From Flavobacterium sp. M31R6 (GTDB taxonomy: Bacteria; Bacteroidota; Bacteroidia; Flavobacteriales; Flavobacteriaceae): a stretch of DNA of 64,000 nucleotides. Within the stretch, counting starts at the first letter, position 1. Each line of letters begins with the position of its first letter. This document shows, piece by piece, positions 25,377-34,345 of this stretch. A model generated the notes under the pieces. The model was not told where the DNA came from, did not search any database, and worked only from the letters and a program-made list of their open reading frames with translations. A program made the position numbers and the translations under genes. The stretch lies in the NCBI RefSeq assembly GCF_013284035.1, contig NZ_CP054141.1, positions 992,001-1,056,000 on the forward strand. Reading direction: 5' to 3'.

Positions 25377-26792
25377 TTATTTTATTAAAGTATTTCCGTC
25401 TACAGTTGACCAAGCTCCGTTTGTCAATGAAGCTCCTGTTGCATTAGTACTGGTTACAAATTGACCAGCAGGGAAATTAACAGCAAGTGGTGTGCCAGAA
25501 ACAGTTGCTCCTAAAATGTTTACACTAGTGTTTGTAATAGTTACATTAGTCATTTTAATTCTAGAACCATTTACTTGGTTAGTGTTTGTAGAAGCATCTT
25601 GAATTTTACAAGCTGCACCAGTATAAGTTACACTTCCTTCAGTATAGTTACCATATCCGTCAATGATGATGTTGCTGTAATCTCCATTTCCTTCTTTTTT
25701 GAATTGGAAGGCATCAACTTGTACATCACCCGCTACTTCTGGTGTAGTACCTGCAGCTCTTTTTAAAGTGATATTAGTAACTTTTGGCCAAAATGTATTA
25801 TTATTAGCTGAACATTCAATTTCCATACCATAGTTTCCTTTAGCAGTTTGGTAAGCATACCAATTGCTATTGTTTTGACCTTGCCATCCATCTTGCCAGT
25901 CAAAAGCATCATCGTAATTTCCGTAAGAAATTGCATTAGTCATACTTACAGTTCCTCCAAAAAATTCATATCCGTCATCTGCTCCTTTGTAAGAAACTAA
26001 GTGATCTAAAGTTGTTCCTGAACCTACAGAGTAAAAAGTAAACCCATTGTTTTCTTTTGTTCCATCAGCCAATTTTGCTCCGGCATATTCTACTCTAGCA
26101 TATACTAATGATCCGCCATTGTGAGTAGCATTTGTTCCTCCGTAAGGTAATGAATTTCCATCTTCAGAAGTTGAAGTTGTTACACCACCAACAGCTTTGA
26201 TAGGTGCATCACCATAGATAATGATTCCTCCCCAAGATCCTGGAGTTTTAGATGCTTCAGTAAATACAACTGGTTTGTCAGCTGTTCCTTTGATGATTAG
26301 TTTACCACCGTTCAAAACCACTAAAGCATTGTCTCCTGTAGTTTTGTTACAAGTAATGGTAGAACCTGCTTCAAAAGTTACTGTTACACCTGAAGCTACC
26401 TTAACGATACCTTTCAAAGTGTAGTTACCATAAGCGTAAGTTTTGTCAGCTGAAAAAGTTCCTGTAATTTCTCCAGTTGCAGCTGGAACTGCAGTTACTG
26501 TTACTGTTTTTGTTACTGATGCGGCTGCTCCAGAAACTGTATAAGTGATTAAAGATGTACCAACAGATACTGCGGTAATTACACCTGTTTTAGCTTCAAC
26601 TGTTGCTACCGCGGGAGTAGCACTTGTAAAAGTACCTCCTGTAGTTGTACTTGAAAAAGTAGTAGTTGTACCTACAACGATACTTTCGGTCCCCGTTAAA
26701 GGAGCTACTGTAATTGGATTCTCATCATTACTACTACATGATGTGATAAATAAGCCTAAAGACATTGCTAAAGCTAAAAATTTTGTTTTCAT
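25377..26792 (-). CDS. Outer-membrane lipoprotein: Big2-like domain plus right-handed beta-helix
   Basis: From ATG 26792 this is 471 residues. The signal peptide ends in a lipobox FITSC with Cys19, followed by SSNDEN, a start typical of surface lipoproteins in Bacteroidota. A bacterial Ig-like (Big2) domain follows at about 37-101 (ATVEAKTGVITAVSVGTS). Next is a long Gly/Thr/Asn-rich region with strand repeats such as GVTVTFEAGSTITC, LVVLNGGKLIIKGT and GSWGGIIIYGDA, as in pectate-lyase-like beta-helices. It follows the TonB receptor and could be its substrate-binding partner, in the role SusD plays elsewhere. Upstream ATGs at 26813 and 26828 are less likely starts because they lengthen the signal peptide. 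Confidence 0.8.
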   Translation of the reverse strand: MKTKFLALAMSLGLFITSCSSNDENPITVAPLTGTESIVVGTTTTFSSTTTGGTFTSATPAVATVEAKTGVITAVSVGTSLITYTVSGAAASVTKTVTVTAVPAATGEITGTFSADKTYAYGNYTLKGIVKVASGVTVTFEAGSTITCNKTTGDNALVVLNGGKLIIKGTADKPVVFTEASKTPGSWGGIIIYGDAPIKAVGGVTTSTSEDGNSLPYGGTNATHNGGSLVYARVEYAGAKLADGTKENNGFTFYSVGSGTTLDHLVSYKGADDGYEFFGGTVSMTNAISYGNYDDAFDWQDGWQGQNNSNWYAYQTAKGNYGMEIECSANNNTFWPKVTNITLKRAAGTTPEVAGDVQVDAFQFKKEGNGDYSNIIIDGYGNYTEGSVTYTGAACKIQDASTNTNQVNGSRIKMTNVTITNTSVNILGATVSGTPLAVNFPAGQFVTSTNATGASLTNGAWSTVDGNTLIK

Positions 26793-26935
26793 AGTTTGAG
26801 TGTTATTTTTCATAATTTGATATGTCAAAAGTACTTTGTGAGTTCGGAATAGATGTTACGGAATAATTACAAAAAAGTTATTAAAATCAATCTTAATTGT
26901 GATGTTAATGTTAAGAAATTTTGGTGCTGATAAAT

Positions 26936-26964
26936 AAAAAAGCCTCTAATGAATTAGAGGCTTT
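26936..26964 (-). terminator. Hairpin terminator between the TonB receptor and the lipoprotein
   Basis: AAAGCCTCTAA pairs with TTAGAGGCTTT around TGAA, and the A-run at 26935-26941 gives T on minus. It may reduce, rather than stop, transcription into the lipoprotein gene. Confidence 0.8.
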
Positions 26965-26982
26965 ATGTGGATGGTGTACCTT

Positions 26983-29775
26983 TTAGAAGGTATATCCTAA
27001 ACTCATTGAGAATTCAACACCTTTCTTGTAATTGCGAATAGTTGGATCCTCTAGTAAAGGAGCGTTACCATCATTTCCTTGTTCGAATTTTATATTTGGA
27101 TTTAAGATGTTTTGAGCCGAAAATTTTAAATCTATGTTTTTGGATACTTTACTTCCCCAAACAAAATCCAATTGATTAACCGGTAATTCATATATATGGT
27201 CTAAACCTCCTGTACCAATTGCGTAAATTCTTTTTCCGAATACGGAGTATACTAGAGATAATGTGTTGCTCCATTCTGAGCTAAAATTGAATTGGTATTT
27301 TAAATCTGAATTAATTAAATATTTTGAAGCTCCTTGTAGCTCTCTTTTTTGATGTGTTTCAATAGAGGTAGTAACATTTCCATCAGCATCTGTGAAAGTA
27401 GGTTTTACATCTACTTGAGTGTGCATTAATGAAGTATTGAATCCCCAAGAGAAATCAGCTAAGTTTTCATTGATTCTTCCTAAATCATACAAGAAATCAA
27501 ATTCAGCTCCAAATAGTACTGCTTGATCCGAATTTAAATAGGTTGTTATTGTTGTATTGGCTGCATTGGCAATGAAGGTACGTTCTATAGGGTCTAAAAT
27601 TTTCTTTCCAAACAGGCCTACCGAAAAAAGTTCTTTTGCAGATGGGAATATTTCATATTTCAAATCTACATTGTAGTTTTCGCTATTTAATAAATAAGGA
27701 TTTCCTCTTGTAGAAGTTCCATCGGCATTGATGTATTCTATTGGATAGGCTTCCATTATAATAGGCAAAGTATATGTTTTTGTTGCAGAAAAACGCATGT
27801 TTGAAGCGTCAGTAACTGCATATTTCACATTCAATGAAGGCAAGAAGTATAAATTATCATAGGATAATTTTATAAATGGATCGTTGAAAGATCCTTGTGC
27901 TCTGTATTGAGTTTCTCTCAAAGTGCTTTCTACTCTCAAACCTCCGTTAACCTCCCATTTGTTGTCAAAATTGTATAATAGGTTAGCATATCCTGCATTC
28001 GCCGATTGAAATAATTTGGCTTGCCAAGTTGCGTTAGAACTTTCTCTAAAAGCAAAATCATTATTGGCTAAATAGCTGTTTAATTGAGTATCGATATTGT
28101 TAATTGGTCCAGTGAAAGTTGGTCCGGTTGTAGGAACCACAAATCGATACGAAGATTCCATGTTTGATGCATAGCCATTATAACCAACCGAGAATTTTTT
28201 GTTTTTTTCTTCTTTTCCGAATTTATAATTGTACTCTGCCAACCCTGAATAATAATAATCACTGGTGATGTCTAGATATTGGCGAATAAAATTGTTTCCT
28301 GCAATTGAGGTAGTGATATCAGTATCTCCTGATTTTGGTCCAGAGAAAAATTTACGGTCTGGTTGAGCAAATTTTGTAAAAGCATAGGAAACTCCAGCTT
28401 TTATATTTTGATCATTATTATCTGTTAGAGCATATTCTCCTAATAATTGGTTGTTCAGATATGCTGTTTCATCCAATTGATTCGTTCTTATTAAAACATC
28501 ATTGTTTGCTGTACTGGTATTTGGAACTCCAAATTGATCTTGTATTAAACTTTTGGTTGTCTTAATGTAAGTAGTGTTGTAAGACAGTTTTAGTTTTTTT
28601 GTATTGTAGTTTAAACCAACCAATCCTGTAAAAGAAGTTTCATAAGAGTAATCAGTTGTTACAAAATTACTGTTGTAAACATAACCCGATGGATTGTTAT
28701 TGAAGTTTCTTTGTACCCCGTTTGTGATTTTATAGTCATTATCAAATGAAAGTGACAATAAATAAGAAAAGCTTTTTTCGTTTTCGAAATCAAATTTTTC
28801 TGAATTCAAGAAACTAATACTCGTGTTTAATGGGCTTTTAGTATCGGCAACATTGAAACCACTGTCTTTATAAGCATTCAACGATTGCTCTGGAGTCAAG
28901 GTTACAGATGCTGGTGAACTCCCTAATGCAGAAGGAATTTTTCTGTATTTTCCAGTTAATCCAAAAAAACCTTCCGGAGAATCGGCATTTTCGGCAATTA
29001 AAAAATCAGAAAAGCTATTGTTTGTAGTGTAACCAATGCCAATGCTTAATTTAGTGATGCTTTTTGATGGTCTTGTTGTTTGGATATTAAAAGTACCTCC
29101 GGCGAAATCACCGTAAATGTTAGTATTAAACGTTTTGTACACATCAATTACACCTACAATGTCAGTTGGGAATAAATCCAAAGCGATGTATTTGTTGTAT
29201 GGATTGTTTGAAGGTGCAGCTAAATCATTAATCAATAAATTATTGTAACGGTCTTCCAGTCCGCGTACGAATAAACCTCTTGAGCCTACTTTTGTGATTC
29301 CGGTTATTTTGGTTAAACCTTCTTCTACATCGCTAACTCCTTTTCTTGACATTTCTTGGGCACCGATACTTTGTTTAATAACTGTAGCATTTTTTTGCTC
29401 CAATAATAATGCGGTTTCTTTTTCGCGTCCGCCACTTGATTTGACAACTACGTCTTTTAGTTTGTAACTTCCGGAACCCAAAGAACTATTTATAGTTACA
29501 GTTTCATTGGCGACTACAGTTACAGGAACTTCTGTAGTTTCATAACCTACAAAACTAAATTGTACAGTGTAATTTCCTGGAGCTATAGTAATTGTATATT
29601 TTCCTTCTACATCAGTGTTGGCGCCAATTTTTGTTCCTTTTATTTGCACATTGGCAAATGGTAAGGATTGATTGTTGGAATCTTTGTCTAATAAAACACC
29701 TGTTATTGTTCCTTTATTTTGTGAAAAACCAATAACACAAATAAACAGTGTAAAGAATAGAAATTTTAATTTCAT
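26983..29775 (-). CDS. TonB-dependent outer-membrane receptor, CarboxypepD_reg type
   Basis: A 930-residue energy-coupled outer-membrane transporter. After the signal peptide (1-18) comes a carboxypeptidase-regulatory-like domain (about 22-107: GTITGVLLDKDSN, SFVGYETTEVPV). A plug follows at about 120-235 (MSRKGVSDVEEGL, LFVRGLEDRYNNLLIND, GGTFNIQT). Then comes a 22-strand-type barrel ending SMSLGYTF with terminal Phe. There is no SusD gene. It is divergent from the phosphate two-component genes, and the spacer has an 11-bp phased hexamer array 54-103 bp before its start. That suggests induction by low phosphate and a phosphorus-containing substrate. Confidence 0.92.
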   Translation of the reverse strand: MKLKFLFFTLFICVIGFSQNKGTITGVLLDKDSNNQSLPFANVQIKGTKIGANTDVEGKYTITIAPGNYTVQFSFVGYETTEVPVTVVANETVTINSSLGSGSYKLKDVVVKSSGGREKETALLLEQKNATVIKQSIGAQEMSRKGVSDVEEGLTKITGITKVGSRGLFVRGLEDRYNNLLINDLAAPSNNPYNKYIALDLFPTDIVGVIDVYKTFNTNIYGDFAGGTFNIQTTRPSKSITKLSIGIGYTTNNSFSDFLIAENADSPEGFFGLTGKYRKIPSALGSSPASVTLTPEQSLNAYKDSGFNVADTKSPLNTSISFLNSEKFDFENEKSFSYLLSLSFDNDYKITNGVQRNFNNNPSGYVYNSNFVTTDYSYETSFTGLVGLNYNTKKLKLSYNTTYIKTTKSLIQDQFGVPNTSTANNDVLIRTNQLDETAYLNNQLLGEYALTDNNDQNIKAGVSYAFTKFAQPDRKFFSGPKSGDTDITTSIAGNNFIRQYLDITSDYYYSGLAEYNYKFGKEEKNKKFSVGYNGYASNMESSYRFVVPTTGPTFTGPINNIDTQLNSYLANNDFAFRESSNATWQAKLFQSANAGYANLLYNFDNKWEVNGGLRVESTLRETQYRAQGSFNDPFIKLSYDNLYFLPSLNVKYAVTDASNMRFSATKTYTLPIIMEAYPIEYINADGTSTRGNPYLLNSENYNVDLKYEIFPSAKELFSVGLFGKKILDPIERTFIANAANTTITTYLNSDQAVLFGAEFDFLYDLGRINENLADFSWGFNTSLMHTQVDVKPTFTDADGNVTTSIETHQKRELQGASKYLINSDLKYQFNFSSEWSNTLSLVYSVFGKRIYAIGTGGLDHIYELPVNQLDFVWGSKVSKNIDLKFSAQNILNPNIKFEQGNDGNAPLLEDPTIRNYKKGVEFSMSLGYTF

Positions 29776-29798
29776 TTTTAGTAGTATTTAATTTTCTG

Positions 29799-29806
29799 CA
29801 AAGAAA
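29799..29806 (-). promoter_or_regulatory. Probable -7 element for the TonB receptor
   Basis: On minus the sequence reads TTTCTTTG, one mismatch from TAnnTTTG, 24 bp upstream of the start codon. The hexamer array begins 23 bp further upstream, a position suited to an activator. Confidence 0.45.
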
Positions 29807-29828
29807 TGGTGGGATTCTAGTCTTTGTG

Positions 29829-29878
29829 TTAACATCAAGTTATGAATGGATATCATAATTATTATGAAATCGTTAACA
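29829..29878. promoter_or_regulatory. Putative Pho box array: five hexamers at 11-bp period
   Basis: On plus: TTAACA 29829, TTATGA 29840, TATCAT 29851 (ATATCA if shifted by one), TTATGA 29862, TTAACA 29873. The starts are exactly 11 bp apart. PhoP/PhoB response regulators bind direct repeats of TTAACA-like or similar hexamers at 11-bp spacing. Because the end units are palindromic (TGTTAACA), orientation is ambiguous. Distance favours control of the TonB receptor; the response regulator gene is about 135 bp away on the other side. Confidence 0.6.
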
Positions 29879-30012
29879 TATTAAATTAAGGTTAAGTCCG
29901 CTTTTTTAGTATTGATACTTACCGTTTATTATTACTTTTACATTGCAATAAAAAGTCATTGTGTTTAATTAAGAGATAAATACAATAGAAAAACTTAATT
30001 TTTGCTATTAAT

Positions 30013-30696
30013 ATGAAGAAAAGAAACACCAAAATTCTACTGGTTGATGATGAACCAGATATTTTAGAAATTGTAGGCTATAACCTAGCACAAGAAGGAT
30101 ATCAGATTGTTACGGCTGTCAATGGTAAAGATGCTATTGAAAAAGCAAAAAAAGAAATGCCAAGCCTTATCATAATGGATGTTATGATGCCAGAAATGGA
30201 CGGAATGGAAGCTTGTGAACATATTAGAAGAATACCTGAGTTGAATAATGTTATCATTACATTTTTGACGGCAAGAAGTGAAGATTATTCTCAAGTAGCT
30301 GGTTTTGATGCTGGTGCCGATGATTATATTACTAAACCGATAAAACCAAAATTATTGGTTAGCAAAGTGAAAGCATTGTTGCGAAGATTGAAAGAACAAG
30401 ATCAAAACAGCGAAACACTTAATGTGGGCGGAATCGAAATCAACCGCGAAGAATATAAAATTGTAAAGGATAATCTAGAAATTGCCTTACCAAGAAAAGA
30501 ATTCGAGTTGTTTTATCTACTGGCTTCAAAACCCGGAAAAGTTTTCAAACGAGAAGAAATACTGGATAAGGTTTGGGGAAATGATGTAGTGGTTGGTGGT
30601 AGAACAATCGATGTTCACATTAGAAAACTTCGTGAAAAAATAGGGGATGATCTTTTTAAGACCATAAAAGGAGTAGGGTATAAATTTGAAGTTTAA
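30013..30696 (+). CDS. Phosphate-regulon response regulator (PhoB/PhoP-like, OmpR family)
   Basis: A 227-residue DNA-binding response regulator. The receiver domain has acidic pair DDE (12-14), phosphorylation site Asp56 in LIIMDVMMPEMDG, and the conserved Lys near 106 (DYITKPIKPK). The C-terminal winged helix spans about 130-227, with FELFYLLASKPGKVFKREE and VGGRTIDVHIRKLREKIG. Residues in the recognition helix match the PhoB/PhoP type. The partner kinase follows after 68 bp, and the pst genes lie further on, so it very likely activates the phosphate regulon. Confidence 0.93.
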   Translation: MKKRNTKILLVDDEPDILEIVGYNLAQEGYQIVTAVNGKDAIEKAKKEMPSLIIMDVMMPEMDGMEACEHIRRIPELNNVIITFLTARSEDYSQVAGFDAGADDYITKPIKPKLLVSKVKALLRRLKEQDQNSETLNVGGIEINREEYKIVKDNLEIALPRKEFELFYLLASKPGKVFKREEILDKVWGNDVVVGGRTIDVHIRKLREKIGDDLFKTIKGVGYKFEV

Positions 30697-30764
30697 ATAA
30701 ATGGTACTTTTGATAGATTTTAAAAGTCTTTTCAAATAACCATAATGCGCGTGCTAAAATAATA

Positions 30765-31856
30765 ATGAAAATCAATTTCAAAAAAAGTTACAAGTTTGCT
30801 ATAAAATCAGCTTTGTATATCAGTTTATTTGTCTCAGGATTTTGCATGATTCTATCTGTAATACTGTTTAAATCTTCTTTTGTGAGCATGTTGTTGTTTG
30901 GTTTTATCAGCCTGTTTTTTGTTTATGTATTTTCATTTTTTGTTTTGCAATACCGAGTGGAACGATTTATTTACCGCAGAGTAAAGAAAATTTACGATGA
31001 TGTCGCATTGTTGGAGTCAAGTACATTTATCAATAAGCCCATCACCACTGATATGGAGACGTTAACACGGGAAGTAAAGAAGTTTGCTACCGACAAAAAG
31101 TTGGAAATTGAGATGCTTCAAATACGTGAAGAGTATAGAAGAGAATTTTTAGGAAATGTTTCCCATGAGCTTAAAACGCCATTATTTACGGTTCAAGGTT
31201 ATTTGTCAACACTTATTGATGGTGCCATGGAGGATAAAACCATCAGAAAGAAATACCTAAAACGTGCCGAAAAAGGAGTGGAGCGATTGATTTATATTGT
31301 CGAAGATTTGGATATGATTACCAAATTGGAATCGGGGGATCTGAATCTTGATTTTACAAAATTTGATATCGTAAAATTAATTCAGAATGTTTTCGATTTG
31401 TTGGAAATGAAAGCCGATAAGAAGAATATCACTTTGGCATTCGAAAATGATAACATTCAGCCCATTTTTGTTAATGGTGATAAAGACAAAATCCAGCAAG
31501 TAGTCGAGAATTTGATTGTAAACTCGATAAAATATGGAAAAGAAGGCGGTTTGACCGAAGTTTCAATTGTGAATTTAACCAACAAAAAAGTATTGGTCCG
31601 GGTTACCGATAATGGAGAAGGAATTGAGCCTCAAAATATACCAAGACTTTTTGAGCGATTTTATAGAGTGGACAAAAGTGGTTCTCGTACCGAAGGAGGT
31701 TCAGGATTAGGACTTTCCATAGTGAAGCATATAATTGAAGCTCATAAAGAAAAAATTTATGTCGAAAGTGAGTTTGGAATAGGTTCCGAATTCTCTTTTA
31801 CACTCGAAAAGACATACATCACTGATCAATTTGGCTTAAAAAAGAAATTAAATTAA
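30765..31856 (+). CDS. Phosphate-regulon sensor histidine kinase (PhoR-like)
   Basis: A 363-residue kinase. Two N-terminal helices (about 12-34 and 38-61) are separated by only a short periplasmic loop, as in PhoR kinases that sense through Pst/PhoU instead of binding ligand outside. The HisKA motif is in NVSHELKTPLF with His134. The HATPase_c part shows the N box (QQVVENLIVNSIKYG), the G1 box (VRVTDNGEGIEPQN), the F box (FERFYRVDKS) and the G2 box (GGSGLGLSIVKHI). It follows the response regulator in the same operon. Confidence 0.92.
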   Translation: MKINFKKSYKFAIKSALYISLFVSGFCMILSVILFKSSFVSMLLFGFISLFFVYVFSFFVLQYRVERFIYRRVKKIYDDVALLESSTFINKPITTDMETLTREVKKFATDKKLEIEMLQIREEYRREFLGNVSHELKTPLFTVQGYLSTLIDGAMEDKTIRKKYLKRAEKGVERLIYIVEDLDMITKLESGDLNLDFTKFDIVKLIQNVFDLLEMKADKKNITLAFENDNIQPIFVNGDKDKIQQVVENLIVNSIKYGKEGGLTEVSIVNLTNKKVLVRVTDNGEGIEPQNIPRLFERFYRVDKSGSRTEGGSGLGLSIVKHIIEAHKEKIYVESEFGIGSEFSFTLEKTYITDQFGLKKKLN

Positions 31857-31959
31857 ACATTAGTTAACTTTAAAGGAATGTTTGTAAGTAGTTGATTTTT
31901 AGGTTAAATAAAATTTTGAATAAGAAAATTACATATTAAATTGACTAGGAAAAACCCCA

Positions 31960-32020
31960 TTAACATTAAATTATCATCTAAATAACATTGCGTTAACTTT
32001 AACTTAACATTGCATTATCA
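31960..32020 (+). promoter_or_regulatory. Putative Pho box array: six hexamers at exact 11-bp period upstream of the porin
   Basis: TTAACA 31960, TTATCA 31971, ATAACA 31982, TTAACT 31993, TTAACA 32004, TTATCA 32015; each start is 11 bp after the last. The pattern fits a PhoP/PhoB-type operator, known in Bacillus as TTAACA-like repeats with 5-bp gaps. The last unit touches a -7-like CACCTTTG (32019-32026). It is placed 36-96 bp before the porin start and could control porin-pstSCAB-phoU. Confidence 0.7.
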
Positions 32021-32055
32021 CCTTTGCGGCAAATTAACATTCATATTAAAAGAAA

Positions 32056-33399
32056 ATGAAAAAAGTTATAGTTGCAATAATGATATCAATTTGTGGTATA
32101 GTTAATGCTCAGGAAGTTGAAAATGACTCAATTAAACCAATTAGTCTTGACTCATTACAACAAGCCATAAATGAACATCAATTAAAATTTGATGCTCTTA
32201 ATGAACAGCTATCTCCTTTACAGGAAGAGGTTGACAGAATGTCTAAGTTGAAAATATCGGGTTATATGCAAGTTCAGTATGAGATGTATAATTATCAAGA
32301 TGTACCGACTGCTACAGGAATGTTTCAATTGAAACCTGGAACATCCGAAACCAACGTGCCTTTGACTACCAATCCTGTTGATGTCTCTAATTCTTTCGTG
32401 ATAAGAAGAGCAAGGGTTAAATTTACATATAAGCCTATTGAGGGAGTGGCATTCGTTTTACAGCCTAATTTTTCTTTTAGCGCGGTAACTTTGAAAGATG
32501 CCTATGTACAGTTGAATGATCCTTGGTTAAACACTTTTCAATTGTGGGTTGGACAATTCAACAGACCTGATTATGAGGTAGAATTTTCTTCAAGAGACAG
32601 AATAATATTGGAAAGAAGTAGAATGACAACTATTTTATATCCTCAAGAAAGAGATTTGGGAGCAAAGTTTGTTGTTGATTTTGCTACTAGATATGAAATT
32701 CCTTTGAAAATTGATTTCGCAGCATTTAACGGAAATTTTGGAGAAGGGCCAATTGCTAATCAAGTTTCGGATGTGGACAGTCACAAAGATATTGCGATAA
32801 GAGCAACTTATTCCTTGAAATTTCCAAGCGCAGGTTTAGGAATTGATTTTGGTGGAAATGGTTATTTTGGAAAAAATACTGTTTTTGCGGCTGGTACCTA
32901 TAGTGATATTAATAACAATCCATTTACGGCAGCGGTTGGCGATATATTAGATAAACATTGGTTTGGGGCTGAGCTTCAAATGTTTTATGATGTTTTAGGT
33001 GGTTTTGCTTTGAAGTCTCAATTCAATAAAGGAGTTATCTCTGGTACAGCAGGAAGTGCCATAGTAAACAATAATCCTTCATTTAACTTTAGTGGAGAAA
33101 GAGAATTCTTGGGGTATTATGTAGAATTGGAAAAAAACTTTGGGACAAAATTTCAAGCGGCAGTTCGTTATGATTCATGGGATCCAAATTCAAGATTATC
33201 TGGTGATGCGGTTACTGTAGCTCCAGATTTGAGAGTACATACTTGGTCATTTGCTTTTGACTATTTCTTTACTAATTATACAAAAATTGCTTTAGGATAT
33301 TCAATGCCAATAAATGAAACAAGTTCAACAGTTGGTGGAATTTATACTAGTGATGTTAAAAACAATACAACAACCTTGAGATTTCAAGTTAATTTCTAA
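32056..33399 (+). CDS. Phosphate-selective porin (OprO/OprP family)
   Basis: A 447-residue outer-membrane porin. It has a signal peptide (1-18, CGIVNAQ), an N-terminal helical segment with a heptad pattern (about 28-66, LQQAINEHQLKFDALNEQ), then a barrel opening with ISGYMQVQYEMY. Porin O/P features include VIRRARVKFTYKPIEG, LWVGQFNRPDYEVEFSSRDR and a final residue Phe. Such porins are anion- and phosphate-selective. It lies behind the six-unit array and 32 bp ahead of pstS, so it is likely the first gene of the phosphate uptake operon. Confidence 0.92.
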   Translation: MKKVIVAIMISICGIVNAQEVENDSIKPISLDSLQQAINEHQLKFDALNEQLSPLQEEVDRMSKLKISGYMQVQYEMYNYQDVPTATGMFQLKPGTSETNVPLTTNPVDVSNSFVIRRARVKFTYKPIEGVAFVLQPNFSFSAVTLKDAYVQLNDPWLNTFQLWVGQFNRPDYEVEFSSRDRIILERSRMTTILYPQERDLGAKFVVDFATRYEIPLKIDFAAFNGNFGEGPIANQVSDVDSHKDIAIRATYSLKFPSAGLGIDFGGNGYFGKNTVFAAGTYSDINNNPFTAAVGDILDKHWFGAELQMFYDVLGGFALKSQFNKGVISGTAGSAIVNNNPSFNFSGEREFLGYYVELEKNFGTKFQAAVRYDSWDPNSRLSGDAVTVAPDLRVHTWSFAFDYFFTNYTKIALGYSMPINETSSTVGGIYTSDVKNNTTTLRFQVNF

Positions 33400-33431
33400 A
33401 AATTTTAAAAAAAATATTAATTTATATCAAA

Positions 33432-34265
33432 ATGAAAACAACAAAATTAAAAGTAGCATTAATTATGCTAGTAGTTATGGGAATTGGTTTTTCTTTTACT
33501 ACAGTTAACAAAGTAACAGTAAAAGGGTCTGACACTATGGTTATTTTGTCTCAAAAATGGGCTGAAGTATATATGAAGAAAAACCCGGGTGCTTCTATCC
33601 AAGTTACAGGTGGTGGATCTGGAGTAGGTTTAGCGGCATTAATTAACGGTTCTACGGATATTGCCAATTCAAGTCGTCCAATTAAACCTTCTGAAGTTGA
33701 AAAATTGAAAGCAAGATACGGATCAGTTGGAGTTGAGATTCCTTGTGCCAAAGACGGTTTGTCTGTTTATTTGAATAAGGCCAATCCGGTTACTACACTT
33801 ACCTTGAAACAAATTGGACAAATTTTTGCTGGAAAAATTACCAACTGGAGTGAAGTAGGTGGTCCAGATGCTGCAATCAAATTATACGGAAGAGAAAGTA
33901 GTTCAGGAACTTTCGGTTTCTTTAAAGACAATGTTGTAAGAACTGATTTTTCACCATCTTGCCAGACATTACCAGGAACAGCTGCAATTGTAAATGCAGT
34001 TAAAAAAGATAAATATTCAATTGGTTACGGTGGAGCGGCTTATGCTGAAGGTGTAAAGGATTGTGCCGTGAAGAAAGACGACAAAAGCCCTGGGATTTTG
34101 CCAACTGCGGCAACGATTAAAAATCACACTTACCCAATTTCAAGGTATTTATACATGTATTTGAAATCAAGACCGACAGGAGAGGTTAAAGCGTTTATTG
34201 ATTGGATTTTAAGTGCCGAAGGTCAAGCTATCATTGCTGAAGTAGGTTATTATCCTTTAAAGTAA
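33432..34265 (+). CDS. pstS: Phosphate ABC transporter substrate-binding protein
   Basis: Periplasmic phosphate receptor of the high-affinity importer. The 277-residue protein has a signal peptide (1-25) and the PstS core: VTVKGSDTMVILSQKWAEVY, GGSGVGLAALINGSTDIANSSR (phosphate-binding Ser/Thr loops), FAGKITNWSEVGG, and GRESSSGTFGFF. It follows the porin after 32 bp. A stable hairpin separates it from pstC, so it is probably made in excess over the membrane subunits. Confidence 0.96.
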   Translation: MKTTKLKVALIMLVVMGIGFSFTTVNKVTVKGSDTMVILSQKWAEVYMKKNPGASIQVTGGGSGVGLAALINGSTDIANSSRPIKPSEVEKLKARYGSVGVEIPCAKDGLSVYLNKANPVTTLTLKQIGQIFAGKITNWSEVGGPDAAIKLYGRESSSGTFGFFKDNVVRTDFSPSCQTLPGTAAIVNAVKKDKYSIGYGGAAYAEGVKDCAVKKDDKSPGILPTAATIKNHTYPISRYLYMYLKSRPTGEVKAFIDWILSAEGQAIIAEVGYYPLK

Positions 34266-34274
34266 TTTGAAGTA

Positions 34275-34311
34275 AAATATCCCTCATTTTAATTTGAAGT
34301 GAGGGATATTT
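34275..34311 (+). terminator. Hairpin between pstS and pstC (probable attenuator)
   Basis: AAATATCCCTCA pairs with TGAGGGATATTT in a 12-bp stem around a 13-nt loop. The T-content after it is modest (ATGTTTATT), so it may stop only part of transcription and protect the pstS message from decay. Confidence 0.6.
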
Positions 34312-34345
34312 ATGTTTATTCTATACGAATTCCTAAATAAATAAA

